64,000 nt of DNA, from the NCBI RefSeq assembly GCF_902726565.1, contig NZ_CACVAF010000010.1, positions 1 through 64,000 of the forward strand, written 5' to 3'. The notes under the pieces are model-generated. The model worked only from the letters and a program-made list of their open reading frames with translations. It had not been told where the DNA came from and made no database searches. Shown one piece after another: positions 34,490 through 43,044 of the stretch (the stretch's first letter is position 1; each line of letters begins with the position of its first letter). The position numbers were made by a program, and so were the translations under genes. The DNA comes from Yersinia vastinensis (lineage in GTDB: Bacteria; Pseudomonadota; Gammaproteobacteria; Enterobacterales; Enterobacteriaceae).

Positions 34490-35809
34490 TTATTTATTTG
34501 CTTGTTCGAAACGACGTAGCAACACATCGCCCCGCTTCACTGATGCATCCAACGCTTCCTGAGGCGTTTTCTTACCCGTCCATACCCCTTCCAACTCTTC
34601 ATCTACCACGGTACGAATCTGCGGCATATTGCCCAGACGCAATCCTTTGGTATAAGGCAAAGGTGGCTTGTTCAGCATTTGACGTGTCGCGACATCTGCA
34701 CCCGGATTCTTATCATAGAAACCTTGCTGCTTGGTTAGCTCATAAGCCGCTGTCGTGATTGGCAGATAACCGGTTTTTTGGTGCCATTCCGCTGCAATTT
34801 CTGGTTGGGCCAGATATTGCAGGAATTCTGCCACACCCTTGTAGGTGTCTTTATCTTTACCATCCATCACCCACAGGCTAGCACCACCAATAATGGCGTT
34901 TTGTGGGGCATTTTTAGCATCAGCGTCATAAGGCATCATGCCGACGCCATAATTGAACTTGGCGTAATGGCGGATATCGGCCAGTGAACCGGAAGAGGCG
35001 GTGGTAATAGCACAATCACCATTATAGAACTTGGCGGTTGATTCATCTTTGCGACCAAAATAGGTGAAGTCACCTTTCTTGTTCATATCTGACAACAACT
35101 GAATATGCTTAACTTGCAATGGCTTATTGAATTCCAGTACAGCATCGGTGCCATCAAACCCATTATTGCGGCTAGCAATGGGTTGGCCATGCCAAGCACT
35201 GAAATTCTCAATTTGGATCCAACCTTGCCAACCACTGGCATAACCACAAGTTGAACCCGCCGCACGTAATTTGGCGGTATCCGCCGCCAGTTCCTGCCAG
35301 GTTTTCGGCGGTTGATCTGGGTTCAATCCTGCTTTTTTGAAAGCATCTTTGTTGTAATACAGCACAGGAGTGGAGCTATTAAAGGGCTGAGATAATAAGT
35401 GGCCCGTTTTGGCATCGGTGTAATAACCCGCGACCGTTGGCACAAAAACGGACTCATCAAAATTGATATTAGCGTCTTTAAAAACCTGAAATACTGGCTT
35501 GATGGCTTTACTGGCCATCATTGTCGCCGTACCAACTTCATAAACCTGCAAAATGGCCGGAGCCTTCCCTGAGCGGAAAGCCGCGATACCCGCTGCCAGA
35601 CTTTGTTCGTAGTTACCTTTATAGACGGGAACAATTTTATAATCGGTATGTGACTGATTAAAACGATCTGCTAATGAATCGACCTCTTTACCTAACTCCC
35701 CCTCCATTGAATGCCAGAATGGGATTTCGGTGACAGCCATTGCATTAGCACTGAATGCCAAGGTAAGTGCGATACAAATCGACGTTTTACGAATAATATT
35801 GTTAAACAT
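34490..35809 (-). CDS. ugpB: sn-Glycerol-3-phosphate periplasmic binding protein UgpB
   Basis: UgpB captures glycerol-3-phosphate and glycerophosphodiesters in the periplasm for UgpAEC. The 439-residue protein has a Sec signal peptide ([20 protein letters not shown] to ANAMA, cleaved before [10 protein letters not shown]) and the family 1 solute-binding fold, with [19 protein letters not shown] early and [20 protein letters not shown] near the C-terminus. It is the first gene of ugpBAECQ and is preceded by Pho boxes. Confidence 0.97.
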   Translation of the reverse strand: MFNNIIRKTSICIALTLAFSANAMAVTEIPFWHSMEGELGKEVDSLADRFNQSHTDYKIVPVYKGNYEQSLAAGIAAFRSGKAPAILQVYEVGTATMMASKAIKPVFQVFKDANINFDESVFVPTVAGYYTDAKTGHLLSQPFNSSTPVLYYNKDAFKKAGLNPDQPPKTWQELAADTAKLRAAGSTCGYASGWQGWIQIENFSAWHGQPIASRNNGFDGTDAVLEFNKPLQVKHIQLLSDMNKKGDFTYFGRKDESTAKFYNGDCAITTASSGSLADIRHYAKFNYGVGMMPYDADAKNAPQNAIIGGASLWVMDGKDKDTYKGVAEFLQYLAQPEIAAEWHQKTGYLPITTAAYELTKQQGFYDKNPGADVATRQMLNKPPLPYTKGLRLGNMPQIRTVVDEELEGVWTGKKTPQEALDASVKRGDVLLRRFEQANK

Positions 35810-35896
35810 ATCTAGCCCCTGAATAAATCTATACAGCCCACATCGATGAATGACTGCCGGTGAGCGAAATAAATCAGTTTTTGTTCGAAAGCAAAC

Positions 35897-35949
35897 ATGA
35901 CACTATTTCATGACAGAAATATAACCTTCAGATGACATAAAAATGACAG
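35897..35949 (-). promoter_or_regulatory. Pho boxes upstream of ugpB
   Basis: On the minus strand CTGTCAT (35949-35943) is followed by ATGTCAT (35938-35932) exactly 11 bp on, and by another CTGTCAT (35916-35910) 22 bp further on. A GTGTCAT (35903-35897) follows 13 bp later. The 11-bp phase is that of PhoB half-site repeats, and ugpBAECQ is a known Pho regulon operon in E. coli. The region is 88-140 bp before the ugpB start. Confidence 0.82.
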
Positions 35950-36317
35950 AGAATCAAAATAAAATCAGTCGTTAATATCATTACTGATAACGAATTAAAT
36001 TAGTATTTCGTCTAAATTGTTTGACAGACAAAATAAGCATTATTCAACGAAGCAATAAAAGCTTAAACATCAATTAGGAACTTATTCCGCCATTTAATTT
36101 AAATTAATTTTCTTTCCTTAAATTGGTTGTATCATTATTGAACCACCTCTATCAGGCATGTTACTGTTTTCTCGCCTTGTGGATGACACTATATTAATAC
36201 GATTATATTAATGCCCTCGTTATCGTCGTCAAATATAAACCACAAGGACCACCCAGAAGAATCCCCCCTATTCATTACTGAATGGGACTTTATGCAAAGG
36301 ACGATTAGGTATCTACA
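35950..36317. other. AT-rich region between ugp and the fimbrial operon
   Basis: No gene is visible. The stretch is strikingly rich in A and T compared with the flanking ugp genes. It holds a TATATTAAT direct repeat (36190-36198 and 36204-36212) and must contain the fimbrial promoter, which I could not place. No regulator gene of the Rns/CfaD type is present. Silencing by H-NS is plausible from composition only. Confidence 0.5.
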
Positions 36318-36824
36318 ATGAAAAAGACTCTATTATCTACTATGGCTATAGCTGCATTAATTGGTAGCACGACTGTTTATGCACAACCTCTAGAAAAAAA
36401 CATTCAAGTTGAAGCCGAGGTTCACTCTATAGTCAGCATGAATAAAGCAGATGGCTCCCCACTCGATAAGATTAAGCTTAACTATGATGCAGCTAAGAAT
36501 GACGGTACCTATACCTACAGTGAGAATATCGAAATAAAAGCAACTAATACCGATAAAGTCAAAGTCCGTCTCTCTGATGTATTTATATTGAAGAATGGGA
36601 AGAATAAATTCTTTGACCATGTAATAACTCTCGGTGAGGAAGAAATATATTCAGGTTCAGTGGACGGGACGCGACAGTATTTCCTAGGCAAAGGTACTTC
36701 TTTTGATTTAAGTAATGGCAATGCAACTATTCTTCCATTGGTAATAAGTGCCAAGCAACCTAAAAACTCTGCGGTGGGCATATACTCTGGCGTAGCCAAG
36801 CTTGTTATTGAAGAAGACATTTAA
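36318..36824 (+). CDS. CS1/CFA-I-type fimbrial major subunit (pilin 1)
   Basis: The 168-residue protein has a Sec signal peptide (MKKTLLSTMAIAALIGSTTV to YAQ). The mature start LEKNIQVEAEVHSIVSMNKA and the following DGSPLDKIKLNYDA align with the CS1 family pilins CooA/CfaB (VEKTISVTASVDPTVDLLQS as I recall), and the C-terminal strand YSGVAKLVIEEDI matches their YQGLVSIILTKS end. There are no cysteines in the mature part, as in that family. It is first in the operon and followed by a stable hairpin, which suggests it is the main shaft subunit. Confidence 0.85.
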   Translation: MKKTLLSTMAIAALIGSTTVYAQPLEKNIQVEAEVHSIVSMNKADGSPLDKIKLNYDAAKNDGTYTYSENIEIKATNTDKVKVRLSDVFILKNGKNKFFDHVITLGEEEIYSGSVDGTRQYFLGKGTSFDLSNGNATILPLVISAKQPKNSAVGIYSGVAKLVIEEDI

Positions 36825-36882
36825 TTAAAAAATAAAATATCCTTTTAATTGTACTAAGCCAAAATCAGTTACAGTTGGTTTA

Positions 36883-36911
36883 TTGGTGCTAACCACCTAA
36901 GTTAGCACCAA
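36883..36911 (+). other. Intercistronic hairpin after pilin 1
   Basis: TTGGTGCTAAC (36883-36893) and GTTAGCACCAA (36901-36911) form a perfect 11-bp stem with a seven-base loop. The following AATACAAG has no uridine run. It lies 59 bp after the pilin 1 stop and 65 bp before pilin 2. A hairpin here commonly protects major-pilin mRNA and lowers downstream expression; that role is inferred. Confidence 0.6.
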
Positions 36912-36975
36912 TACAAGTTAATGCCAGTTATAAAATACATCAATAAAGATTTCGATCAGACAAGGAGTGTCAGTA

Positions 36976-37497
36976 ATGAAGAAAATACTATTATCAGTAA
37001 TGACCATAGCAATATTAAGTACAAGTACAGTCACACACTCGCTACCGCTAGATAAATATATTGACGTCTTCGCAGAAATACCTTCCAGAATCGAAATAAT
37101 ACAAGCTAATGGGAGGGATTTAGAGTCTCTTCACTTAGAAAGGGGGGATGATGGTGTTCATTCTCTTAGTGAAAGTGTTCTGATATCAGTTAGCGGTGGT
37201 ACCGGCGTTAATATCAAGCTCGGTTCTCCGCTGAACCTAGTGAAGGAGCCCAGATATACTAACGAAAATAATATAGGGTCTCCTGTAATTCGGGATATAG
37301 GGCCTTCAAAGAGATTTATTGAACATCATGTGACCATCGCAGAGAAGGAATTAGGTACTCTTGATTATATTCAGCTGAAAGCAGCCGATATTGACACCGC
37401 TATCCCTCTAGTTATTACGGCGAAAGAACCAGCTAATGTAAGAGGAGGCGAAGTCTATGTTGGAAAACTTCACCTTGTTTTAGAGGACGCAGTGTAA
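36976..37497 (+). CDS. CS1/CFA-I-type fimbrial subunit (pilin 2)
   Basis: A second pilin-like protein of 173 residues, paralogous to pilin 1: signal peptide MKKILLSVMTIAILSTSTVT to SHS, mature LPLDKYIDVFAEIPSRIEII, and C-terminal VYVGKLHLVLEDAV. The ATG at 36976 has AAGGAG eight bases before it, so I prefer it to the GTG at 36967. It diverges strongly from pilin 1 in the middle. It could be a minor shaft subunit or an alternative major subunit. Confidence 0.78.
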   Translation: MKKILLSVMTIAILSTSTVTHSLPLDKYIDVFAEIPSRIEIIQANGRDLESLHLERGDDGVHSLSESVLISVSGGTGVNIKLGSPLNLVKEPRYTNENNIGSPVIRDIGPSKRFIEHHVTIAEKELGTLDYIQLKAADIDTAIPLVITAKEPANVRGGEVYVGKLHLVLEDAV

Positions 37498-37542
37498 CTT
37501 TATTCTATCAGTAAATATAGAGAATATCTTTTATATATTATA

Positions 37543-37568
37543 CAGCCAAGAGCTTAGGACCTTGGCTG
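37543..37568 (+). other. Intercistronic hairpin after pilin 2
   Basis: CAGCCAAG (37543-37550) and CTTGGCTG (37561-37568) pair perfectly over eight bases with a ten-base loop. CAACGCC follows, so there is no terminator tail. It lies between pilin 2 and the usher and could reduce usher expression relative to the subunits. Confidence 0.45.
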
Positions 37569-37687
37569 CAACGCCTTTGACACTAATATATAAAGCAATA
37601 GCTTAATAATATTACTCATGGAATGAAAATATATTTATCAGAGGCGTCTATTTTTTAATTATATAACCAATGATGGAATGGAATCCA

Positions 37688-39991
37688 ATGACAAAGGTCA
37701 AAGCAGTCAATCAGATAATTATGTTAAGTTTATTTTTTTCCACATCTGGTTCCATCTGTGCAGAAGAAAGCATTACCATTGAGCATCTAGTACCAACTGG
37801 ATTTTCATCTATTGAAGAACATAAATCACTGCAACTACTGGGTATATTAGATGGCAAAACATTACCTGCCCCGATTTTTTTCTCCGAAGAAAAACAGCAA
37901 CTAAGCTTCGATCATCAGCAATACCGAAATAACCATGTTGATGAACAGTCAATTTTTTTATTAGAAAAAATCTTATCGCAGATACCTTATTTACAATGCC
38001 AAAATGGCTGTGACTATATTCTATCAGACCATCGCGTCATGTTAGATAAAATAAATCAAGTAGTCACTATCACGAATAATAACAACCAATACCTAATGCC
38101 AGTAACGACTTGGGGACTGGTACATAACCAATCTTTTGATCTGCGCATGACCGCAAAAAACTACAGTGCGATGTCTGCTCGTGGGCAAGGCTATCTAGGG
38201 CTACCACTACAATCCTATGGTTTTGTACAATGGTTTTATAATACCACTCGCTCAAAAAATAATTATCAACTTGCAAATCAATCGCAATATCAAAATAATA
38301 ATCAGGCCGGAATCGGTAGCTGGTATTTACAAAAAAACTTTCAGGCACTCTATTTACGAGCTGGCAAGCAAGATAATCTGGATAATAATGCTGGCAGCAT
38401 TCATACCTTGATAAATCCAGCATTAGACCAATTTATTACCTTAGGGAGTCAGAGCTATTTGGCCCTTGATAAACCCTCAGCAGGCAGTCTTGTGTTATAT
38501 GCCACTGCCGATGGTGATTATGAAATCTATCGTGATAATCAACTTATTCGTCGTATTCCAGCACAACTTGGCCGTAATGAAATTGATTATAACCAACTCC
38601 CCGGTGGCTATTACAACATTGATATTCGATTAGTCGATCACACCGGCCGTGTCATCAGCCAGGAAAGTCAAACCATCAGCAATATTGGTACTCAAACCAA
38701 TAATGGTTGGTTCTTGACGATGGGAAAAGGAGCATCACAAAACAAAAATCGCACTCATCATCTGGCGCAATTTGGCCGCAGTATGTCAATAAAAAGCGCA
38801 CAGGCTAATTTCACATTGCTAACTGATGATTCCCGTCATTGGGCTGTTGAAGGGAATATAGCGCACCCATTAGATTTCCTCAGCCTTAATATCACTCCTG
38901 TATTGGGCATGATGTCTGGGGAAAAACGTAGTGGGGGTTATCTGCGCTTAAATGGCGGAAATTCTGCTGTGGGGTATTTCGCGGTGGCGCGTTATCAAGT
39001 ACCGAATGTATCAATATATGCCCCTAATACCGGCAGCACATCAGCGTCTTATAGCCGTCGGTTAGGTTCAACTCAACTCAGTTATCAATTCAATCAATAT
39101 AAAAATAATCAGCAACACCGTATTCAAAGCAGTTGGGGCTGGCGACAACCACAATTTGGCCTGAACCTATCCCTTGGAGTGCAGAAAGGTGGGCAATGGC
39201 ATAGCCAGAATAACTACGGGGTATTTATGAATACCACACTCTCTTTCCGCCAAAGTAGCGCCAGCATCAACAGTGCCTATGTTCGCCGGCAGTTAAGTAC
39301 CAGCGCTAATTACCAAAAAGAGTTCACCGATAACCATGGTACTAGCTCTTTGGGCATTAGTGGCAGTACCAGTGGAAAAAACAATGGGATCGGCGCTTTT
39401 GCGCAACGTAGCGGCAGTCGTGGTGATATTTCTGCCCGTGCGGGTCTTGATAACAAGATAGCTAACGGGGGTGTCAGCTATAGCGGCATGTTAGCTGTCA
39501 GCCCTCAAGGTTTAGCATTAGGCCGCAGCAGTTATAGCGGTTCAGCATTACTAATCAAAACACCGGAATTAGCAGGTACACCTTATAGCTTCCATGCGGA
39601 AGGCAATCCGATCACGGGGGGAGGAGTCTACGCCATTCCTGTTCCGCGCTATCAAGACCGCTTCTTTGTTCGTACACATAATGATCGCAGTGATCTGGAT
39701 ATGAATATCCAATTACCGGTCAATATTGTCCGTGCACATCCTGGCCAAGTCTTTATGAGTAAAGCGGATATCACGCTCGATATGCTTTATAGCGGTTTTC
39801 TTAAAGACCCACAGGGGAAACCGGTTAGTGGGGTGATTGAGGAAACCGGCGATGCTATCCACCCGAATGGATTATTTGCCATTAACTCTAACGTCATGCT
39901 GAAAAATATTACGGTCCAAAATGGTTCGGTCCGTTATCACTGCGATATGCGCCAACAGCGTGACCATATTTACCTTTGCCACTCTAATTAA
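37688..39991 (+). CDS. Outer membrane usher, CS1/CFA-I (CooC/CfaC/TcfC) type
   Basis: The usher forms the outer-membrane pore through which chaperone-bound subunits are assembled. I chose the ATG at 37688 (MTKVKAVNQIIMLSLFFSTS, 767 residues), which gives a clean signal peptide ending at CAEE and has GGA five bases away; ATGs at 37670 and 37673 lack a ribosome site. The N-terminal domain has a Cys pair in LQCQNGCDYI. A plug-like region occurs near 255-340 (LVLYATADGDYEIYRDNQL, NEIDYNQLPGGYYNIDIRLV), then beta-barrel repeats rich in Ser, Asn and Tyr, and a C-terminal domain with Cys pair (VRYHCDMRQ and YLCHSN). As I recall, CooC/CfaC are about 870 residues, so this one is short. Confidence 0.85.
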   Translation: MTKVKAVNQIIMLSLFFSTSGSICAEESITIEHLVPTGFSSIEEHKSLQLLGILDGKTLPAPIFFSEEKQQLSFDHQQYRNNHVDEQSIFLLEKILSQIPYLQCQNGCDYILSDHRVMLDKINQVVTITNNNNQYLMPVTTWGLVHNQSFDLRMTAKNYSAMSARGQGYLGLPLQSYGFVQWFYNTTRSKNNYQLANQSQYQNNNQAGIGSWYLQKNFQALYLRAGKQDNLDNNAGSIHTLINPALDQFITLGSQSYLALDKPSAGSLVLYATADGDYEIYRDNQLIRRIPAQLGRNEIDYNQLPGGYYNIDIRLVDHTGRVISQESQTISNIGTQTNNGWFLTMGKGASQNKNRTHHLAQFGRSMSIKSAQANFTLLTDDSRHWAVEGNIAHPLDFLSLNITPVLGMMSGEKRSGGYLRLNGGNSAVGYFAVARYQVPNVSIYAPNTGSTSASYSRRLGSTQLSYQFNQYKNNQQHRIQSSWGWRQPQFGLNLSLGVQKGGQWHSQNNYGVFMNTTLSFRQSSASINSAYVRRQLSTSANYQKEFTDNHGTSSLGISGSTSGKNNGIGAFAQRSGSRGDISARAGLDNKIANGGVSYSGMLAVSPQGLALGRSSYSGSALLIKTPELAGTPYSFHAEGNPITGGGVYAIPVPRYQDRFFVRTHNDRSDLDMNIQLPVNIVRAHPGQVFMSKADITLDMLYSGFLKDPQGKPVSGVIEETGDAIHPNGLFAINSNVMLKNITVQNGSVRYHCDMRQQRDHIYLCHSN

Positions 39992-40007
39992 TACTGACGG
40001 AAACACG

Positions 40008-40688
40008 ATGAAATATAAAAAATTACTACCAATTATTGCTTTATTCCTAGCCCCTATCACTACAGCTTATGGGCAATTAATGGCGATCCCTACTCGCACG
40101 ACAGTAGAAGCTATGAATCAACACCGGACAGTACAGGTCTACAATAGTGGTGATAAGCCGCTTTATTTAAATATCTCTTTGCAACGGGTAGAAAATCCGG
40201 GAATGAATCCGGAGAAGAAAACACCGATTAGTGATATTAGTCAACCTGAGATGATCTTTAATCCAGGCCGAATTACGTTAGGGCCGAAGCAAAAGCGGGA
40301 TATAAAATTACTCCCACTAAAGTCTCCGGAGCAGGAGACTTTATACCGTCTATATATTGACCCAGTCGTTGATATCAAGGCAGTAGGTGATGGGGATAAA
40401 AGTAAAATCCATGCGCCTATGACCATCAGTATTGGCTATGGTGTTCTTATCCACCATATCCCACCCGCAGCTGCGCAGACCCACCAGTGGCAACATCAAT
40501 GCACACCTGACGGCCTGATGCTCAGTTCCACAGGCAGTGTTCACAGCAAATTTGTACAGCTCAAATCACCCGATAACGCCACATTGGCAGATAGCCTAAA
40601 TTTATACCGAGGTGCACCCGTCACTTTATCAGTCAAACAACTCAGCGGGCAGGCTGATAATGAAACCTTTACTCTTCGTTGTAGCTAG
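40008..40688 (+). CDS. Periplasmic fimbrial chaperone 1 (CS1/CFA-I type)
   Basis: This 226-residue chaperone starts at the ATG at 40008 (MKYKKLLPIIALFLAPITTA, signal cleaved near YGQ) with GGAAACACG before it. The first Ig-like domain has QVYNSGDKPLYLNISLQRVE, NPGRITLGPKQKRDIKLLPL and ETLYRLYIDPVV, which resemble CfaA/CooB. A cysteine pair in the second domain (WQHQC and TLRCS) probably forms a disulphide. It begins 16 bp after the usher and overlaps chaperone 2 by 29 bp. Confidence 0.83.
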   Translation: MKYKKLLPIIALFLAPITTAYGQLMAIPTRTTVEAMNQHRTVQVYNSGDKPLYLNISLQRVENPGMNPEKKTPISDISQPEMIFNPGRITLGPKQKRDIKLLPLKSPEQETLYRLYIDPVVDIKAVGDGDKSKIHAPMTISIGYGVLIHHIPPAAAQTHQWQHQCTPDGLMLSSTGSVHSKFVQLKSPDNATLADSLNLYRGAPVTLSVKQLSGQADNETFTLRCS

Positions 40689-41310
40689 TTTGCTGCCGCT
40701 CAGTGCTATCGCGACAATAGACATTCAACCACATGTGCTGGAAATGCAACAAGCCAACGCAGTGGTCAACGTTATCAATCACAGTTCAATGACGGAGTAC
40801 ATCAGGGTTCAGCTATATCAGATTAATAACCCAGGTGTTCCACCGGATCAGGAATCATTAATTTCTGTTGGTGAGCAGTCACAACCATCCTTGTTTGCTA
40901 TGCCATCTAAACTGACTCTCGGTCCAAATCAGAGCGGGAGAATATTACTTAAGGCACTGCAATCGCCTGATAAAGAACAGGTATATCGGTTATCAGTCGT
41001 ACCCGAAAAGAACTTGCGAGTTAGTGGTGGTCAAGGTGCTGTCGTGGGCGTTCAACTAAGTTATATGGGATTGGTCAGGCATCTACCCGATTCTCCACAC
41101 CACTTATGGACGCATCACTGTATCGACGGGAAGCTGAAATTACAAAATACCGGTAATACTCGCCTGCATTGGCACCAGTTGAAGACCCCACAGGGAGAAA
41201 GAATCGATGATTTTAATCTCTACCCAGAACAGCAGCGACAACTAACCGTCAGCAATCTACAGGGAATGGTTGAAGATAAATTATTCAACTTGCAGTGTTC
41301 TACTGATTAA
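40660..41310 (+). CDS. Periplasmic fimbrial chaperone 2 (CS1/CFA-I type)
   Basis: A second chaperone of 216 residues, paralogous to chaperone 1: signal MKPLLFVVASLLPLSAIA, mature TIDIQPHVLEMQQANAVVNV, then VQLYQINNPGVPPDQ, SKLTLGPNQSGRILLKAL and EQVYRLSVVPEK. It also has a cysteine pair (WTHHC and NLQCSTD). The ATG at 40660 lies inside the end of chaperone 1 in another frame, implying translational coupling. The most likely roles are service to a different subunit set or formation of a heterodimer with chaperone 1; neither is shown by sequence. Confidence 0.8.
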   Translation: MKPLLFVVASLLPLSAIATIDIQPHVLEMQQANAVVNVINHSSMTEYIRVQLYQINNPGVPPDQESLISVGEQSQPSLFAMPSKLTLGPNQSGRILLKALQSPDKEQVYRLSVVPEKNLRVSGGQGAVVGVQLSYMGLVRHLPDSPHHLWTHHCIDGKLKLQNTGNTRLHWHQLKTPQGERIDDFNLYPEQQRQLTVSNLQGMVEDKLFNLQCSTD

Positions 41311-41325
41311 AAATTAAGGAGCGTT

Positions 41326-41850
41326 ATGAATATGATAAAAATAGCGGCCATATCATTATTCTTTCCATGGCTGGCCATTTCTGCTGGTATTCCAGTTCCC
41401 CTTGGGGATATTGACGTCCAGCTAGAGGTAACTGCACTGCCCAGAATTGAGGTCGAAAAACCGCAAGGTGGATGGTATGACAATATAAAGCTGAATAATA
41501 GCCTAGAAGATCATGAAGTTTATCAATCTGAGTTTCCAATAACAATCAAGCTACGCCAACAAACTGGGTTCCGAATTTCAGTTAAAAATCCGCTGATACT
41601 CACTCGCCAATCGAATAATGCTGCCGTGCAGGAATTAGCATTTTCCCCCGCACAAGTATATTGGGGCAAAGAACGTACCCTGTTGCAGCCATTATCGGCT
41701 ACTCCGGAAATTTTTACTGTAGATGAAGGCACATCCAGTTTAACCAGTACTGACTATATATTGCGCATTTCAGCGCTGGCGCCCAATCACCCAAATAGTG
41801 CAGGGAAGTATCACGGGCAGCTAACATTAATCTTTGAAACAAATAGCTGA
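41326..41850 (+). CDS. Pilin-like fimbrial subunit (pilin 3)
   Basis: The 174-residue protein has a signal peptide (MNMIKIAAISLFFPWLAISA) and a mature N-terminus GIPVPLGDIDVQLEVTALPR that follows the CS1 pilin pattern of an alternating hydrophobic strand. It ends YHGQLTLIFETNS, like the C-terminal strand of pilin 1 (YSGVAKLVIE). It is the most divergent of the three subunits. Its place beside the tip adhesin suggests a minor or adaptor subunit. AAGGAG precedes the ATG. Confidence 0.72.
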   Translation: MNMIKIAAISLFFPWLAISAGIPVPLGDIDVQLEVTALPRIEVEKPQGGWYDNIKLNNSLEDHEVYQSEFPITIKLRQQTGFRISVKNPLILTRQSNNAAVQELAFSPAQVYWGKERTLLQPLSATPEIFTVDEGTSSLTSTDYILRISALAPNHPNSAGKYHGQLTLIFETNS

Positions 41851-41870
41851 CAGTCATGGAGAGACACTAA

Positions 41871-42983
41871 GTGAACGTTAAATATAAAACAGTATTAATG
41901 GGATTAATGCTATTAATATTGCAACCCACAGCTATAGCTAGCCCTTATTTTTACGATGGAATAGTCGAAAGATATTCCGACTGCTCATTGCAGCTATTAG
42001 ACGATAACAGTGTAAAGGTTTCTTTTAATGTCAATATGGTGAGTAAACTGTTTGGCCTAGAATCTCGCCATCGGGTTGCGTTGGCAAAATTAATAAATAT
42101 TCCTAATGAAGAGGTAAAAAATGTTTCATTGCATTCACGTAAGGCCCTTCTTTCTCTCTACTTCTACAATGCCGATGGTTCACCCAATTTAAATATCAAT
42201 ATTAATCACCTTCATAACATTGTACTCAACAGTGCTCGATTTGATAATTCCAGTGATAATATTAGAGAAATTAAATTTTATAATCCTTGGGAATTTAGTA
42301 ATGAGCATAGTAGCTATAACGTGTCATTCACAGTTAAAGCTAATACTCTAAAATATATCCGAATCGGTGCAACTGTTGGAGGTGAACTGGTTACAGGTGG
42401 AGTGGATAAGCCCAAATACCCGCTACTTTCATCAAAAGGCGTTTCTTTTGGCCCTTTAGGTAATCAATGTCTACCGTTTGATCCTCAACAGAATGCCGCG
42501 CCACAGGCGCTAAAAGTCGATCCCAAATTCCGTTTAGCTTCGACTGTATGGCAACTACAATCTATCGATCTGGATCACTTACTTGATAACACGACTGATA
42601 CTAACGGTTTATATGTTCCATTGAAAAATGGAACTGCTAATCGTTTTTGTATCAGTTATCGAGCCATGGGTGTACAAAGCACTCGTTATATGATTAGCGC
42701 CAGCAATCTAAATGGATTATCAAATAGTAACCAGCACTTTCAATTAAAAGAAAAAAATGGGAAAAGTTTTATTAATTATGGAGTAAGGCTCAAAAATGAT
42801 GACAATACCCAAACAAGTTTCACATTACCAAAACATAAAAAATTTATTCAGTTAAAAACGAATGAATATACCGGTGAAGAACAAATGTGTTGGTCACCTA
42901 AAATACGCCTATACCGTACGGACACTACCGATAAAGGCAGCTACAGCGACACACTGAGTTTTACTATCACCCCAGAAGCATAA
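41871..42983 (+). CDS. Fimbrial tip adhesin-like subunit (CooD/CfaE type)
   Basis: The 370-residue protein is in the size range of CfaE/CooD (about 360), the minor tip subunits of CS1-family fimbriae that bind host receptors and start assembly. The start is GTG at 41871 with GGAGAGACACTAA before it. A signal peptide (MNVKYKTVLMGLMLLILQPT to AIAS) is present. Cysteines occur in YSDCSLQLL, GNQCLPFDP, NRFCISYRA and QMCWSPKIR, suggesting two disulphides. The last strand, YSDTLSFTITPEA, fits a pilin-type domain. The receptor cannot be told from the sequence. Confidence 0.78.
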   Translation: MNVKYKTVLMGLMLLILQPTAIASPYFYDGIVERYSDCSLQLLDDNSVKVSFNVNMVSKLFGLESRHRVALAKLINIPNEEVKNVSLHSRKALLSLYFYNADGSPNLNININHLHNIVLNSARFDNSSDNIREIKFYNPWEFSNEHSSYNVSFTVKANTLKYIRIGATVGGELVTGGVDKPKYPLLSSKGVSFGPLGNQCLPFDPQQNAAPQALKVDPKFRLASTVWQLQSIDLDHLLDNTTDTNGLYVPLKNGTANRFCISYRAMGVQSTRYMISASNLNGLSNSNQHFQLKEKNGKSFINYGVRLKNDDNTQTSFTLPKHKKFIQLKTNEYTGEEQMCWSPKIRLYRTDTTDKGSYSDTLSFTITPEA

Positions 42984-42999
42984 AACTATTAAATAATAA

Positions 43000-43021
43000 A
43001 ATAAGGCCCGCAAGCGGGCCT
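43000..43021 (-). terminator. Rho-independent terminator of livF
   Basis: AGGCCCGC (43004-43011) and GCGGGCCT (43014-43021) form an eight-base-pair stem with a two-base loop. On the minus strand it is followed by TATTTTATTATTT, so it ends the liv operon. On the plus strand the tail is AAAAAAATAT, so it is weaker for the fimbrial operon, although it is the only hairpin there. Confidence 0.75.
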
Positions 43022-43044
43022 AAAAAAATATAATCACCGAATAC

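Noticed and set aside
36000-36300. Possible insertion-sequence remnant at the left end of the fimbrial operon
   Set aside because: No transposase fragment, terminal inverted repeats or target duplications can be seen; only AT-rich DNA.
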